From: Armatimonadota bacterium
Lineage (GTDB): Bacteria; Armatimonadota; JAAZEB01
Direction of reading: 5' to 3'
DNA length: 34,201 nt
Assembly: GCA_012512265.1 (NCBI GenBank)
Contig: JAAZEM010000142.1
Coordinates: 1-34,201 of the forward strand
Positions 17,090 through 24,345 of this stretch are shown piece by piece. Under the pieces are notes generated by a model that ran no database searches, had not been told where the DNA came from, and saw only the letters and a program-made list of their open reading frames with translations. Position 1 is the first letter of the stretch. Each line of letters starts with the position of its first letter. The position numbers and the translations under genes were made by a program.

Positions 17090-17111
17090 CACCGGGCCCA
17101 AAGGCCCGGTG
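17090..17111 (-). terminator. Hairpin after the FadL-like porin gene
   Basis: CACCGGGCC, a 4-base loop, GGCCCGGTG: a perfect 9-bp stem 24 bases after the porin stop codon. No long T-run follows. It separates the porin from queD. Confidence 0.55.
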
Positions 17112-17134
17112 CAACCGGAGTGGCATTACCCTAC

Positions 17135-18439
17135 TCAGAAGCGATACATCGCCCCGGTGTGCAGGACGACGGCGTCGCTGCGGAAACTGCCCTCGGTGAT
17201 TCCATCGGCCGCGTTCGAGCCACGTCCGGACGCGAAGCTGTACTCCAGCGCCGCGTTGATCTCCACGCGCTCCCGGAGCGAGCGGCCGACACCGAGCGTG
17301 AAGGTGTGGCCGTGGCCCGGCACGGAGAAGGTCGCGCGCGCCTGATCCGACGGGGTTGCGCGGGTCGTATACACATATCCAGCCCGAAGCGCCCACGGTC
17401 CGAAGCCGGTGTACTCCGCGCCAAGGCGAATGTTGCTCACGTTACACCAGTTCTGCGTGATATCGCCGCTGGTGTCGAGCGAGGTCGGTCCAAGATTGCC
17501 GGTGACATCCAGGACTCGGTTGGCCGAATACTCAGTCCAGGAGTACTCCGCCAGGAGGGTGAGCTCCGGCGTCTCGCGGTAGTAGAAGCCGAGCGAGAAC
17601 TGCTGCGGCAGAACGTTCTTGATCGACGCGGTGCCGCCCGGAAGCGTCTGGATGCCGCCGACCGGCGCCTGGAACACTCCGGAGGTCTTTCCGCGCGCCT
17701 CAAACGCCACCTCATTCCGCCACACGGCGCCAAAACCCCATCGATCATCGGGCGCCTGGTACTGCACGCCGAGGCGCACTCCATCATACCGCGTATCCGA
17801 CATCCCCTCGAAGTGGATATTCCGAAGAACGGGCACGCCGTTGGTCAGGATCATCTTCGCCGTGGAGAAATCGGTGTTGACATCCACGACCCGCCACGCC
17901 GCGCCGATCTTCCAGCGGGGTGTCAGCTGGTAGGCGGTGCCAAGCGCGAACTCGGTGATCTCCAGATCCGCCTTCACCGTCGGCGTAAGCGTCGCCCATG
18001 GCGCAATCGCCTGGAAGCTGACGTCTTCGTAGAACGCCTTCATTCCGCCCACCACGTAGAAGCCCAGGCCAACGCTGAAGCGATCACTCACCGGATAGGC
18101 CGCGGTGGTGCCGGCAACTGGCGCCATCTTGCGGTTGCCTTCCACCGAGAACTGCGCATTCGGCGAGTAGCTTGGCATCTTGCCCTCGAGCTGGGCAAAC
18201 GTGGGAGAGAGGTTCAGGCTGGCCTCGGCGCGCTCCGTGCCTGCCAGACCGGCCGGATTGAAGTAGATCGCTTCTGAACCGCTGGCGATGGAGGCGGCGG
18301 CGCCCCCGATGCCAACATACCGTCCGGACCACGTGGTGGCCTTCTCATACCCGGCACTCCAGGCCTCCGCGGCCGGAAGAGCCAGCGCGACCGCCAGCAG
18401 CACGAGCATTCTGCTGGCCCGAGTGTGCGGGATCTTCAT
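17135..18439 (-). CDS. OmpP1/FadL/TodX-family outer-membrane transport protein
   Basis: The protein has 434 residues from ATG 18439, with AAGGAG about 9 bases upstream. A signal peptide is clear (KIPHTRASRMLVLLAVALALPAA, cleavage near WSA-G). The mature start has RYVGIGGAAASIASGSEAIYFNPAGLAG, the conserved NPAG hatch region of FadL-like channels, followed by alternating strand sequences and a C-terminal aromatic end (VVLHTGAMYRF) typical of beta-barrels inserted by BAM. The family lets long-chain fatty acids or other hydrophobic compounds cross the outer membrane. Its presence shows a diderm cell. It has its own strong promoter and probably forms a single-gene unit. Confidence 0.9.
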   Translation of the reverse strand: MKIPHTRASRMLVLLAVALALPAAEAWSAGYEKATTWSGRYVGIGGAAASIASGSEAIYFNPAGLAGTERAEASLNLSPTFAQLEGKMPSYSPNAQFSVEGNRKMAPVAGTTAAYPVSDRFSVGLGFYVVGGMKAFYEDVSFQAIAPWATLTPTVKADLEITEFALGTAYQLTPRWKIGAAWRVVDVNTDFSTAKMILTNGVPVLRNIHFEGMSDTRYDGVRLGVQYQAPDDRWGFGAVWRNEVAFEARGKTSGVFQAPVGGIQTLPGGTASIKNVLPQQFSLGFYYRETPELTLLAEYSWTEYSANRVLDVTGNLGPTSLDTSGDITQNWCNVSNIRLGAEYTGFGPWALRAGYVYTTRATPSDQARATFSVPGHGHTFTLGVGRSLRERVEINAALEYSFASGRGSNAADGITEGSFRSDAVVLHTGAMYRF

Positions 18440-18597
18440 ACTTCGTTTCTCCTTCAAGCTGATGTGCCCCGGCAACCCTGCGCGCGCCATAGCGGCCGAC
18501 ACTGACCCTCTGTTGGGACATGCTGGAACGGCGTGGTATGGAGCGAACGTTTCCCTGTCCGCTTTTGGTGACGGGATGGATTGTAACGGGCGCTGGC

Positions 18598-18626
18598 ATT
18601 ATAGGGCAAGCAAGCGCCCGAGTCAA
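18598..18626 (-). promoter_or_regulatory. Sigma-70 promoter of the FadL-like porin gene
   Basis: On the minus strand TTGACT (18621-18626) and a perfect TATAAT (18598-18603) are separated by 17 bases. Transcription should start near 18591, leaving a leader of about 150 bases. The repeat copy at 18640 begins about 14 bases upstream of the -35 box. Confidence 0.75.
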
Positions 18627-18639
18627 GAGTGGGTGCCAG

Positions 18640-18850
18640 CCTGCGGAGGCAGCGCGCAACCCGGCGCGCGGCGATAAATCACCGCGCTGCTTGCGAGCGA
18701 AGCCCTGCCGGGCTGGGTTGGGGATACTCCCAGATGTCCCAAAACGGCGGTGGCTGGGGGGAGAAGCCTCGAAGGAGCTTTGCCGGAAAGCAGCGCGGAG
18801 CTTCGAGCTCCGCGCGTGCGCGCGGCCTTCTCCTTATGTCGGAATCCCAG
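18640..18850 (+). repeat. Interspersed MITE-like repeat, copy A (one end lost)
   Basis: These bases match the reverse complement of 33832-34030 or so at about nine positions in ten. The right end carries TCCTTATGTCGGAATC, identical to the element's terminal repeat; the opposite terminal repeat is absent, so the copy is truncated. It holds several hairpins: GCGCGGAGCT, TCG, AGCTCCGCGC is a perfect 10-bp stem, and AGCCC, TGCC, GGGCT is kept in both copies. A protein-like frame runs through it but is not supported as a gene. Confidence 0.8.
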
Positions 18851-18887
18851 GCCAGCCTGGCGGCGGTAAGGACATGGAAGGGGTCGG

Positions 18888-18917
18888 CCTCAGCCGGTGG
18901 GGCTCCACCGGCTGAGG
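18888..18917. terminator. Perfect 13-bp hairpin after the LamG-like gene
   Basis: CCTCAGCCGGTGG, loop GGCT, CCACCGGCTGAGG. It lies 16 bases after the minus-strand stop at 18934. On the plus strand a TTTTT run follows 12 bases later. It most likely terminates the minus-strand gene. Confidence 0.6.
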
Positions 18918-18933
18918 GATTGGGCCGGTTTTT

Positions 18934-19638
18934 CTACTTTCGGATGGTCACCTGGCGAACACCGGCGTAGCCCTCGCCCAGCCAGATGCCGAGGACGCCA
19001 GGCGGGAGCGGCGCTGCGTCCGTGACGCCGAGAACGTGCTCCCCATCCAGCCAGACGGAAAGCTCGTAGCCCAGGCCGCGCTCGGGGCGGGTGTTTCGGC
19101 GGGTGGTTATCTTGAGGTTGTAATCCGCATCCGACTTCAGGGGCCGCGAGAGCCATCCCAACTTCATGTAGACGCCATGGTCTCTCCCCTCGCCGGTATA
19201 GGTATATTTCCACAGGTTGATGCCCCCGTGGTAGAGGAGCACGAGATAGTGGTCGGCCAGGGCATCGCCCCGCAGCCCAGAGTTGAGAACAAACCCCGCG
19301 GCGGCGGCCTGATCGACGCGAAAGACGCCAGAAACCTCGTATTGCTCCGGGAGCGGCTCCTTCAACCCGTAGATGGAGAGGCCCATCCCCTTCTCCATGC
19401 GCCGCACCTGCTCGTAAGGCGTGCCCTCTGGCGCCGTGTTGACGAGGAAGCCCTCTTTCAGTGCCCAGGGATAGCCGCGCTCGAAGCGTGGCTCGCGCAG
19501 TGGCAGCCACTCACGCGAATGGAACAGCCCCTCTGCTGAGAGAAGCACCTCTTGTTTCGCAGGCGCGCCCGCGAGCGAGGTGCCCGCCGCTAGGAGCACA
19601 GACAGGCAGAACAAACAGCAGGATCGCTTTGCCCTCAT
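18934..19638 (-). CDS. Secreted LamG/DUF1080-like concanavalin-fold protein
   Basis: The protein has 234 residues from ATG 19638. It begins with a signal peptide (RAKRSCCLFCLSVLLAAGTSLAGA, cleavage near residue 24-26). The body is strand-rich: VSGVFRVDQAAAAGFVLNSG, HYLVLLYHGGINLWKYTYTGEGR, YNLKITTRRNT, YELSVWLDGEHVLGVTDAAPLPPGVLGIWLGEGYAGVRQVTIRK. This order (measure of a substance, dissolved in solvent-like linker, DGxxVL, then GxLGIW) fits concanavalin-like LamG or DUF1080 (3-keto-glycoside hydrolase-type) folds. It probably binds or cleaves a glycan outside the cell. No catalytic residues could be assigned with confidence, and the family call is by pattern. Confidence 0.6.
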   Translation of the reverse strand: MRAKRSCCLFCLSVLLAAGTSLAGAPAKQEVLLSAEGLFHSREWLPLREPRFERGYPWALKEGFLVNTAPEGTPYEQVRRMEKGMGLSIYGLKEPLPEQYEVSGVFRVDQAAAAGFVLNSGLRGDALADHYLVLLYHGGINLWKYTYTGEGRDHGVYMKLGWLSRPLKSDADYNLKITTRRNTRPERGLGYELSVWLDGEHVLGVTDAAPLPPGVLGIWLGEGYAGVRQVTIRK

Positions 19639-19790
19639 GATTCAGAACTCTCCAGGCCAGCCCGAAGCCGCGACAGGCGCGCGCCCACCCGGGACGCGCG
19701 CCCGAATGCTCCAGAAGACATAGCGGTAGCCACACACCAGGAGGGTGCCGCCACCCTGGCGCGCCGGCCTCCCACCGCGGACTCTAGCCC

Positions 19791-19948
19791 GAAGTATTCA
19801 GCAGAATACTTCAAAAGAAGTCTCTTGCCTGGTGGCACGCTGTTGCCGCCACGAGCGTCCGGTGGCAGAGTGTTTTCGGGGGCAGTGCCCGCGAAGCCGC
19901 GCCACGCCCGGCAGAGAGACTTCTTTTCATTATTCTAAACGAATAATG
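19791..19948. mobile_element. 158-bp MITE-like element with palindromic inverted ends
   Basis: Left end: palindrome GAAGTATTC-AGCA-GAATACTTC (19791-19812), then AAAAGAAGTCTCT (19813-19825). Right end, mirrored: AGAGACTTCTTTT (19915-19927), then palindrome CATTATTC-TAAAC-GAATAATG (19928-19948). The 13-base inner arms are perfect inverted repeats, and the two palindromes share a TATTC...GAATA core, so the ends match imperfectly over about 39 bases. The AT-rich ends contrast with the GC-rich surroundings and centre. No gene lies inside. It ends 4 bases from the leuD stop codon. Confidence 0.6.
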
Positions 19949-19952
19949 CGGG

Positions 19953-20513
19953 CTAGGCCAGCATGCCGCTCTGTTTCGCGTAGGCGAAGATATCCCCGGC
20001 TTCCAGGATCGGGAGGATATCGCCCAGCGGGCGAAGCGTGTAGCTCTTGCCGGTGGTCAGGTTGGTGAGGCGGTGACCCTTCACATCCAGCTCCAGCTCG
20101 TCGCCGGTGCGAATCTCCTCCACGAGGCGCGTAGGCGTCTCGAAGGGGAGCAAGTAACCGCCGTTGACGCTGTTGCGGAAGAAGATGCGCGCGTACGACT
20201 CGGCAATCACGGCTTCCACGCCGGCTTCACGAAGGGCAAGCGGCGCATGCTCACGCGAGGAGCCACAGCCAAAGTTCTTGCCACCCACCACAATGCGGTA
20301 TTCGCCGGGCTCGCCACCCTCGGGCACGAAGGGGCGGTTCCCCTCGGGAAGCCCCGCCTGGGCGGCCGGCACGCCCGAAAGCGCGTAGACCCCGAACATC
20401 TTCCGTTCCTCCGGAATCGCCGGGTTGTAGGTGAGGTAATGCGCCGGGATAATCTGATCGGTATCGATATCATCGCCGAGCACGTAGGCCCGGCCCTTGA
20501 TCGTCTCTTGCAC
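19953..20513 (-). CDS. leuD: 3-isopropylmalate dehydratase small subunit
   Basis: The protein has 186 residues from GTG 20513, chosen because AAGGAG (20520-20525) is then 6 bases away; the in-frame TTG at 20519 touches the site directly. The aconitase-swivel fold is clear: [21 protein letters not shown] near the start, [18 protein letters not shown] (substrate-binding serine and arginine), then [14 protein letters not shown]. With LeuC it isomerises 2-isopropylmalate to 3-isopropylmalate in leucine synthesis. The gene follows leuC by 86 bases on the same strand. The form is the DDIDTDQI type common in thermophiles and archaea, so a homoaconitase-type (HacB) substrate is possible, though leucine synthesis is more likely. 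Confidence 0.92.
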   Translation of the reverse strand: MQETIKGRAYVLGDDIDTDQIIPAHYLTYNPAIPEERKMFGVYALSGVPAAQAGLPEGNRPFVPEGGEPGEYRIVVGGKNFGCGSSREHAPLALREAGVEAVIAESYARIFFRNSVNGGYLLPFETPTRLVEEIRTGDELELDVKGHRLTNLTTGKSYTLRPLGDILPILEAGDIFAYAKQSGMLA

Positions 20514-20599
20514 AGTCAACTCCTTAGACCCTATCGCCGCCTCTCCTCAACACACTGGCGTGACGTGTTGAGCACGCGGCAGCGAGCATCGGGCTCCGT

Positions 20600-21895
20600 T
20601 CAGAGCAGCTCCCGTGGATCCGTGATATGGCCGGTCACAGCCGAGGCGGCGGCGGTGAGCGGTGAAGCGAGGAAGACCTGCCCATCCTTGTGGCCCATGC
20701 GCCCCGGGAAGTTTCGGTTGGTGGTCGAGATGCACTTCAGCGGCTCGTTCAGCCGGCCGAACGTATCCACCGGGCCGCCCAGACACGCGGCGCACGATGG
20801 CTGGCCCACCTTGCACCCGGCCTCCTGGAACACCTCGATGAGCGTCTTCCCATCCACGCGCTCACGGTGCAGCGCCTGGAGGACCTCGGTGGTCGCCGGC
20901 ACGATGAACGTATCCACCGCCACGGTGCGCCCGTTGAGGATGCGCGCGGCCGCGATAAAGTCGGTGGTCTTCCCGCCGGTGCAAGAGCCGATATAGGAGC
21001 GGTCGATCCGCACATCCGAGAGCTCTCGGGCGAGCGCCCGGTTATCGGGAGAGTGCGGCAGCGCCACCGTCGGCTCCAGTTCCGCCACGTTGAAGATGTG
21101 CTCGCTGTGGAACGTGGCCCCCTCGTCGTTCGTGAAAACGGTGAACGGCTTGCTCGTGCGCGCGCGCACGTAGTCGCAGGTCACCTGATCGGGAGCGATG
21201 ATGCCGGTCTTACCGCCGGCCTCGATCGCCATGTTGCACAGCGTCATCCGCTCTTCCATATTGAGCGAATAGACGGCGTCACCCGCGAACTCCATGGCGC
21301 GATAGGTGGCGCCATCCACGCCGATCTCACCGATGACGTGGAGGATCAGGTCCTTGGCCATCAGATAGGGGGGCATGCTTCCATCGAAGATGAAGCGCAT
21401 CGTCTCGGGAACGCGGACCCACAGCTTGCCAACGCCCAGGATGAAGCCTGCCTCCGTGTTGCCAATGCCGGTAGCAAACTCACCGAAAGCGCCATGCGTG
21501 CAGGTGTGCGAGTCGGTGCCGAAAAGCACCTCGCCGGGACGGGTGTGCCCGCCCTCTGGAAGACCAACGTGGCAGACGCCCTTATACCGCTCCGTGCCCA
21601 CGTCGTAGAAGTTGGGGATTCCCTGAGCCGCCACAAACTCGCGCAGGATCTCCACATTGCGCCGGGCCTTCGCATCGGCGGTGAAGATGTAGTGATCGGG
21701 GATGATCACCACCTTCTCCTTATCCCAGACCTTCGCATCCTTCCCGAAGTGCTCTTGGAAGACGCCGATGGTGCCGGGGCCACAGACGTCGTGGGTCAAC
21801 AGCACATCCACATTGACCCAAACATTCTCGCCGGCGCGCACGGCCTCGCGGCCGGCTGCACGGGCGAGGATCTTTTCCGTCATCGTCATCGCCAT
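20600..21895 (-). CDS. leuC: 3-isopropylmalate dehydratase large subunit
   Basis: The protein has 431 residues from ATG 21895, with GGGAG about 9 bases upstream. This is the aconitase-family catalytic subunit that holds a [4Fe-4S] cluster; its three ligands are Cys305 (IGSCTGG), Cys368 and Cys371 (PSCAACLGG). Other conserved blocks are DHYIFTAD, FGTDSHTCTHGAFGEFATGIGNTE and NRNFPGRMG near the end. The length of about 430 fits the LeuC2/HacA-type branch and not the longer enterobacterial LeuC. It works with the leuD product in leucine biosynthesis. It is first in a leuC-leuD unit with its own promoter and a leader of about 200 bases. Confidence 0.94.
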   Translation of the reverse strand: MAMTMTEKILARAAGREAVRAGENVWVNVDVLLTHDVCGPGTIGVFQEHFGKDAKVWDKEKVVIIPDHYIFTADAKARRNVEILREFVAAQGIPNFYDVGTERYKGVCHVGLPEGGHTRPGEVLFGTDSHTCTHGAFGEFATGIGNTEAGFILGVGKLWVRVPETMRFIFDGSMPPYLMAKDLILHVIGEIGVDGATYRAMEFAGDAVYSLNMEERMTLCNMAIEAGGKTGIIAPDQVTCDYVRARTSKPFTVFTNDEGATFHSEHIFNVAELEPTVALPHSPDNRALARELSDVRIDRSYIGSCTGGKTTDFIAAARILNGRTVAVDTFIVPATTEVLQALHRERVDGKTLIEVFQEAGCKVGQPSCAACLGGPVDTFGRLNEPLKCISTTNRNFPGRMGHKDGQVFLASPLTAAASAVTGHITDPRELL

Positions 21896-21963
21896 GATAG
21901 GGGCTCCCTGAATGGTGATGCCACGCCTGCAATGAGGATCAGGATCCGCTCTTTCTGGCGCAC
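21886..21963 (-). CDS. Possible leuC leader peptide (uORF)
   Basis: A 25-codon frame from GTG 21963 runs through five consecutive branched-chain codons (Ile-Leu-Ile-Leu-Ile, 21931-21945) and ends in a TGA that overlaps the first codons of leuC. This is the kind of composition seen in branched-chain amino-acid leader peptides. No good ribosome-binding site precedes the GTG and no terminator/antiterminator pair was recognised, so it may be chance. Confidence 0.2.
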   Translation of the reverse strand: MRQKERILILIAGVASPFREPLSWR

Positions 21964-22101
21964 GCCGGCGCTCTGGTTGGGTGGCGCGGGCGGCACACCC
22001 CGTCGTGAAACACTGTCCCCCACGCGTTGGCGGCAGGCTGCTGGCTCTTGAGATCGCTCAAACAATACGCGCTCGGCCCAAAGATTCCGAGGCACTACTT
22101 C

Positions 22102-22131
22102 ATTATAGCCGATGCGCCCGCGGATTGGCAA
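22102..22131 (-). promoter_or_regulatory. Sigma-70 promoter of leuCD
   Basis: On the minus strand TTGCCA (22126-22131, five of six) and a perfect TATAAT (22102-22107) are 18 bases apart. Transcription should begin near 22095, giving a leader of about 200 bases before leuC. Confidence 0.7.
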
Positions 22132-22334
22132 GGCGCGTCCGCGGGTATCAAACCGCCGGCACTGCCCGGGCCTGATGGCCGGCGGTGTCTCCCAGCGGGC
22201 ACGGGCCTAAAGCCTCTGCGTGCCCCACAGAGCACGCCACCCCGGAACGGCATCGGGTTTGGCCAGCTTGTTGGAGCGGTAGCTCCGGGTTGGTGGCGCG
22301 GACTGGCGAACCGATGCGAAAGGAGACGAGAGCC

Positions 22335-22532
22335 TTGGAGGTCGTTCTCACCGAGCGAGAGCGCGATCTGCTGATCGAGCTGCTGGATTCGGAGATCAGC
22401 GAGGTGCGTTCTGAGCTTTACCACGCCGAGGATGCCGAGACGAAGGAGATGTTCCGCGATCGCGAGGAGTTGACGAAACGCCTGAGGGCAAAGCTGGAAG
22501 GGAGCGCGCTGAGAGAGCCCGTGGTCACCTGA
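22335..22532 (+). CDS. Small conserved charged helical protein
   Basis: The protein has 65 residues from TTG 22335, chosen because AAGGAG at 22320-22325 lies 9 bases upstream. ATG 22314 would add seven residues but has no clear ribosome site. The sequence EVVLTERERDLLIELLDSEISEVRSELYHAEDAETKEMFRDREELTKRLRAKL is almost entirely helical and highly charged, probably two helices that form a coiled coil. Similar short proteins starting with a VxLTxxExxLL pattern occur in many bacteria with no known function. It is followed after 91 bases by the epimerase gene on the same strand. Confidence 0.6.
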   Translation: MEVVLTERERDLLIELLDSEISEVRSELYHAEDAETKEMFRDREELTKRLRAKLEGSALREPVVT

Positions 22533-22623
22533 GACGCGCACCGGCAGGTTCTTCGCCGCTGCCTGGGGAACGTTGAGACAAGAGTCAACTGAGGTTCAGA
22601 AACGCAGCGGAGGAGGGAAGCTG

Positions 22624-24123
22624 GTGCGTAGCGAGTTCATCCACCGATTGGTGAGTTTGGCGGCAGAGCTGGCCGATAGCGTGCCGGGCGGCAAGACGTC
22701 CTCGGAAGAGCTCGGGCCAAACGCCCGTTGGTACGCCTCTTCGTGGCAGCGCGCAGGGGGCATTGACGTGTTCCTGGCACGCGACGGCGTGGAACGCTGC
22801 CTGGTGGTCGCGGGGGCGGGTCCGGAGGCTGCCCGCGTGCCGGGCGAAGTGGTGGCAACGGGTGAACGTCCGGTGAAGGTGGCGGCGTACTCCTCGGAGG
22901 CGTGCGCCGCGCTGCGCGCGCTCTTCCCGTGGACCGCGCCCCGCGCGCTGCCCAAGCACCGCCCCTCCTTTGGGTGCGGTGATCGGCTTGGCGTGGCTAC
23001 TCCCGGGCAGCTCCGCGGCCTACGGCACACTCGGGCAGCGCTGGTCCTGGCCCAACAGTCGGTGCGCGAGCTGACACTCACCGGCCGAAGCTATGCTGAG
23101 GTGGTCGATGCGGCAACATGGGGCGTCTTTCAGGAGGGCTACCAGGAGGGCTTCGGCGCGGATGGCGACCACCTGAAGACGGCAGATGAGGTGCGCGCTC
23201 TCCTGGACGCCGGCGCCACCTTCATCACGCTCGACTTGAGCCTCTGCCTCGGGTGCGCCAGCAGCCTTCCCGAGATGCCGGACGCAGTGCGCCGGCTGGA
23301 GGGCAACTCCTGGGAGCTGGCAGGAGAGCGCCTAGAGGCCAACCCTGATGACCTTCGGGGATTCTGGCGCGTTTACGGGCCCACCTTTGCCTTCATCGAA
23401 GAGGCTGATGTCCTCTGCCGGCAGGCGCGTGGCGTCGGCGGGTACGACCTGGAAGTGAGCGTCGATGAGACGGCGCACGCCACCCGCCCCCTCGACCACC
23501 TCCTGCTCGCAACCGAGCTCGCGCGGCGCGGGATCGCGGTCACCAGCATCGCGCCGCGCTTCCCCGGCGAGTTCCAGAAGGGAATCGATTACATCGGCGA
23601 CCGGGAGCGCCTGGAGCGCGAGGTGGCAATCCACGCAGAGATCGCGCACCGCTTTGGTTACAAGCTCGGGGTCCACTCGGGAAGCGATAAGTTCGCTGTC
23701 TTCCCGCTCTTTGGCCGCCACGGCGGCGACCGCCTCCACGTGAAGACCGCCGGCACAAGCTGGCTGGAGGCGCTGCGCGTCGTCGCCGCCACCGACCCGG
23801 CGCTCTTCCGGGCGATCTGGACGCAGGCGACCGAGGGCTTCCCTCGGGCTCGCGAGTATTACCACATCGGCACCTCGCTCGCCGATGTAACCGGCAAGGC
23901 CGACGTGCCGGACTCGGAACTCCCCCATCTTCTGAACGATGATGCCTGCCGGCAATTCCTGCACATCACCTACGGGGAGATCCTGAAAGCGCCTGCGCCA
24001 GGGGGCGGCACCCTGAGCGATGCCCTCCAGGAAAACCTGGCCCAGAATGAGGCGCGCTACGCCCACGGCCTGGAAGCGCACTTCCGCCGCCACGCCGATG
24101 GCCTCGGTCTCACCTCGTCCTGA
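22624..24123 (+). CDS. Tagaturonate epimerase family protein (UxaE-like)
   Basis: The protein has 499 residues from GTG 22624. The perfect site GGAGGAGG (22609-22616) with spacing 7 decides this start over an upstream TTG. Key blocks match the UxaE family: SFGCGDRLGVATPGQ (from Ser115), LAQQSVRELTLTGRSYAEVVDAATWGVFQEGY, GFGADGDHLKT, FITLDLS, and later RFPGEFQKGIDYIGD with GYKLGVHSGSDKF. UxaE enzymes interconvert D-tagaturonate and D-fructuronate, joining galacturonate and glucuronate catabolism in the cytoplasm. The next gene, a secreted DUF4838 protein related to alpha-glucuronidases, supports a uronic-acid role. The usual family motif SFGFGDRLG here has Cys in place of Phe. No uxaB, uxuA or kdgK is in view. 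Confidence 0.85.
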   Translation: MRSEFIHRLVSLAAELADSVPGGKTSSEELGPNARWYASSWQRAGGIDVFLARDGVERCLVVAGAGPEAARVPGEVVATGERPVKVAAYSSEACAALRALFPWTAPRALPKHRPSFGCGDRLGVATPGQLRGLRHTRAALVLAQQSVRELTLTGRSYAEVVDAATWGVFQEGYQEGFGADGDHLKTADEVRALLDAGATFITLDLSLCLGCASSLPEMPDAVRRLEGNSWELAGERLEANPDDLRGFWRVYGPTFAFIEEADVLCRQARGVGGYDLEVSVDETAHATRPLDHLLLATELARRGIAVTSIAPRFPGEFQKGIDYIGDRERLEREVAIHAEIAHRFGYKLGVHSGSDKFAVFPLFGRHGGDRLHVKTAGTSWLEALRVVAATDPALFRAIWTQATEGFPRAREYYHIGTSLADVTGKADVPDSELPHLLNDDACRQFLHITYGEILKAPAPGGGTLSDALQENLAQNEARYAHGLEAHFRRHADGLGLTSS

Positions 24124-24345
24124 GCGCGGCAAAAGGCTTCCCAGGCGAGAGCCGCATGGGACCAGCACCCGACTGCCACGGTGATCCAGGCAGATCCGGG
24201 CGCGAAGGAGTCCTCCCGCATCCTGGCGTAACAGACGCTCTAAGAGCGGCGGGATGCCGCCTGCGGTAGAGCGCGGCTGGGGAGCGGTGGCATGGCGCCA
24301 GTTGCCCCCAGAGCAGGCCATGCCGAAGGAATCAGGAGGTACGCG

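Noticed and set aside
16568-18277. Long plus-strand open frame (about 569 codons)
   Set aside because: It runs antisense to the QueD-like and FadL-like genes, lacks a ribosome site and has the composition of a GC-rich shadow frame.
18520-18915. Protein-like frame similar to one at 33716-33991 on the minus strand
   Set aside because: The similarity comes from the shared DNA repeat. Neither has a ribosome site, the frames enter from unrelated flanks, and the terminal inverted repeats explain the conservation better than a protein.
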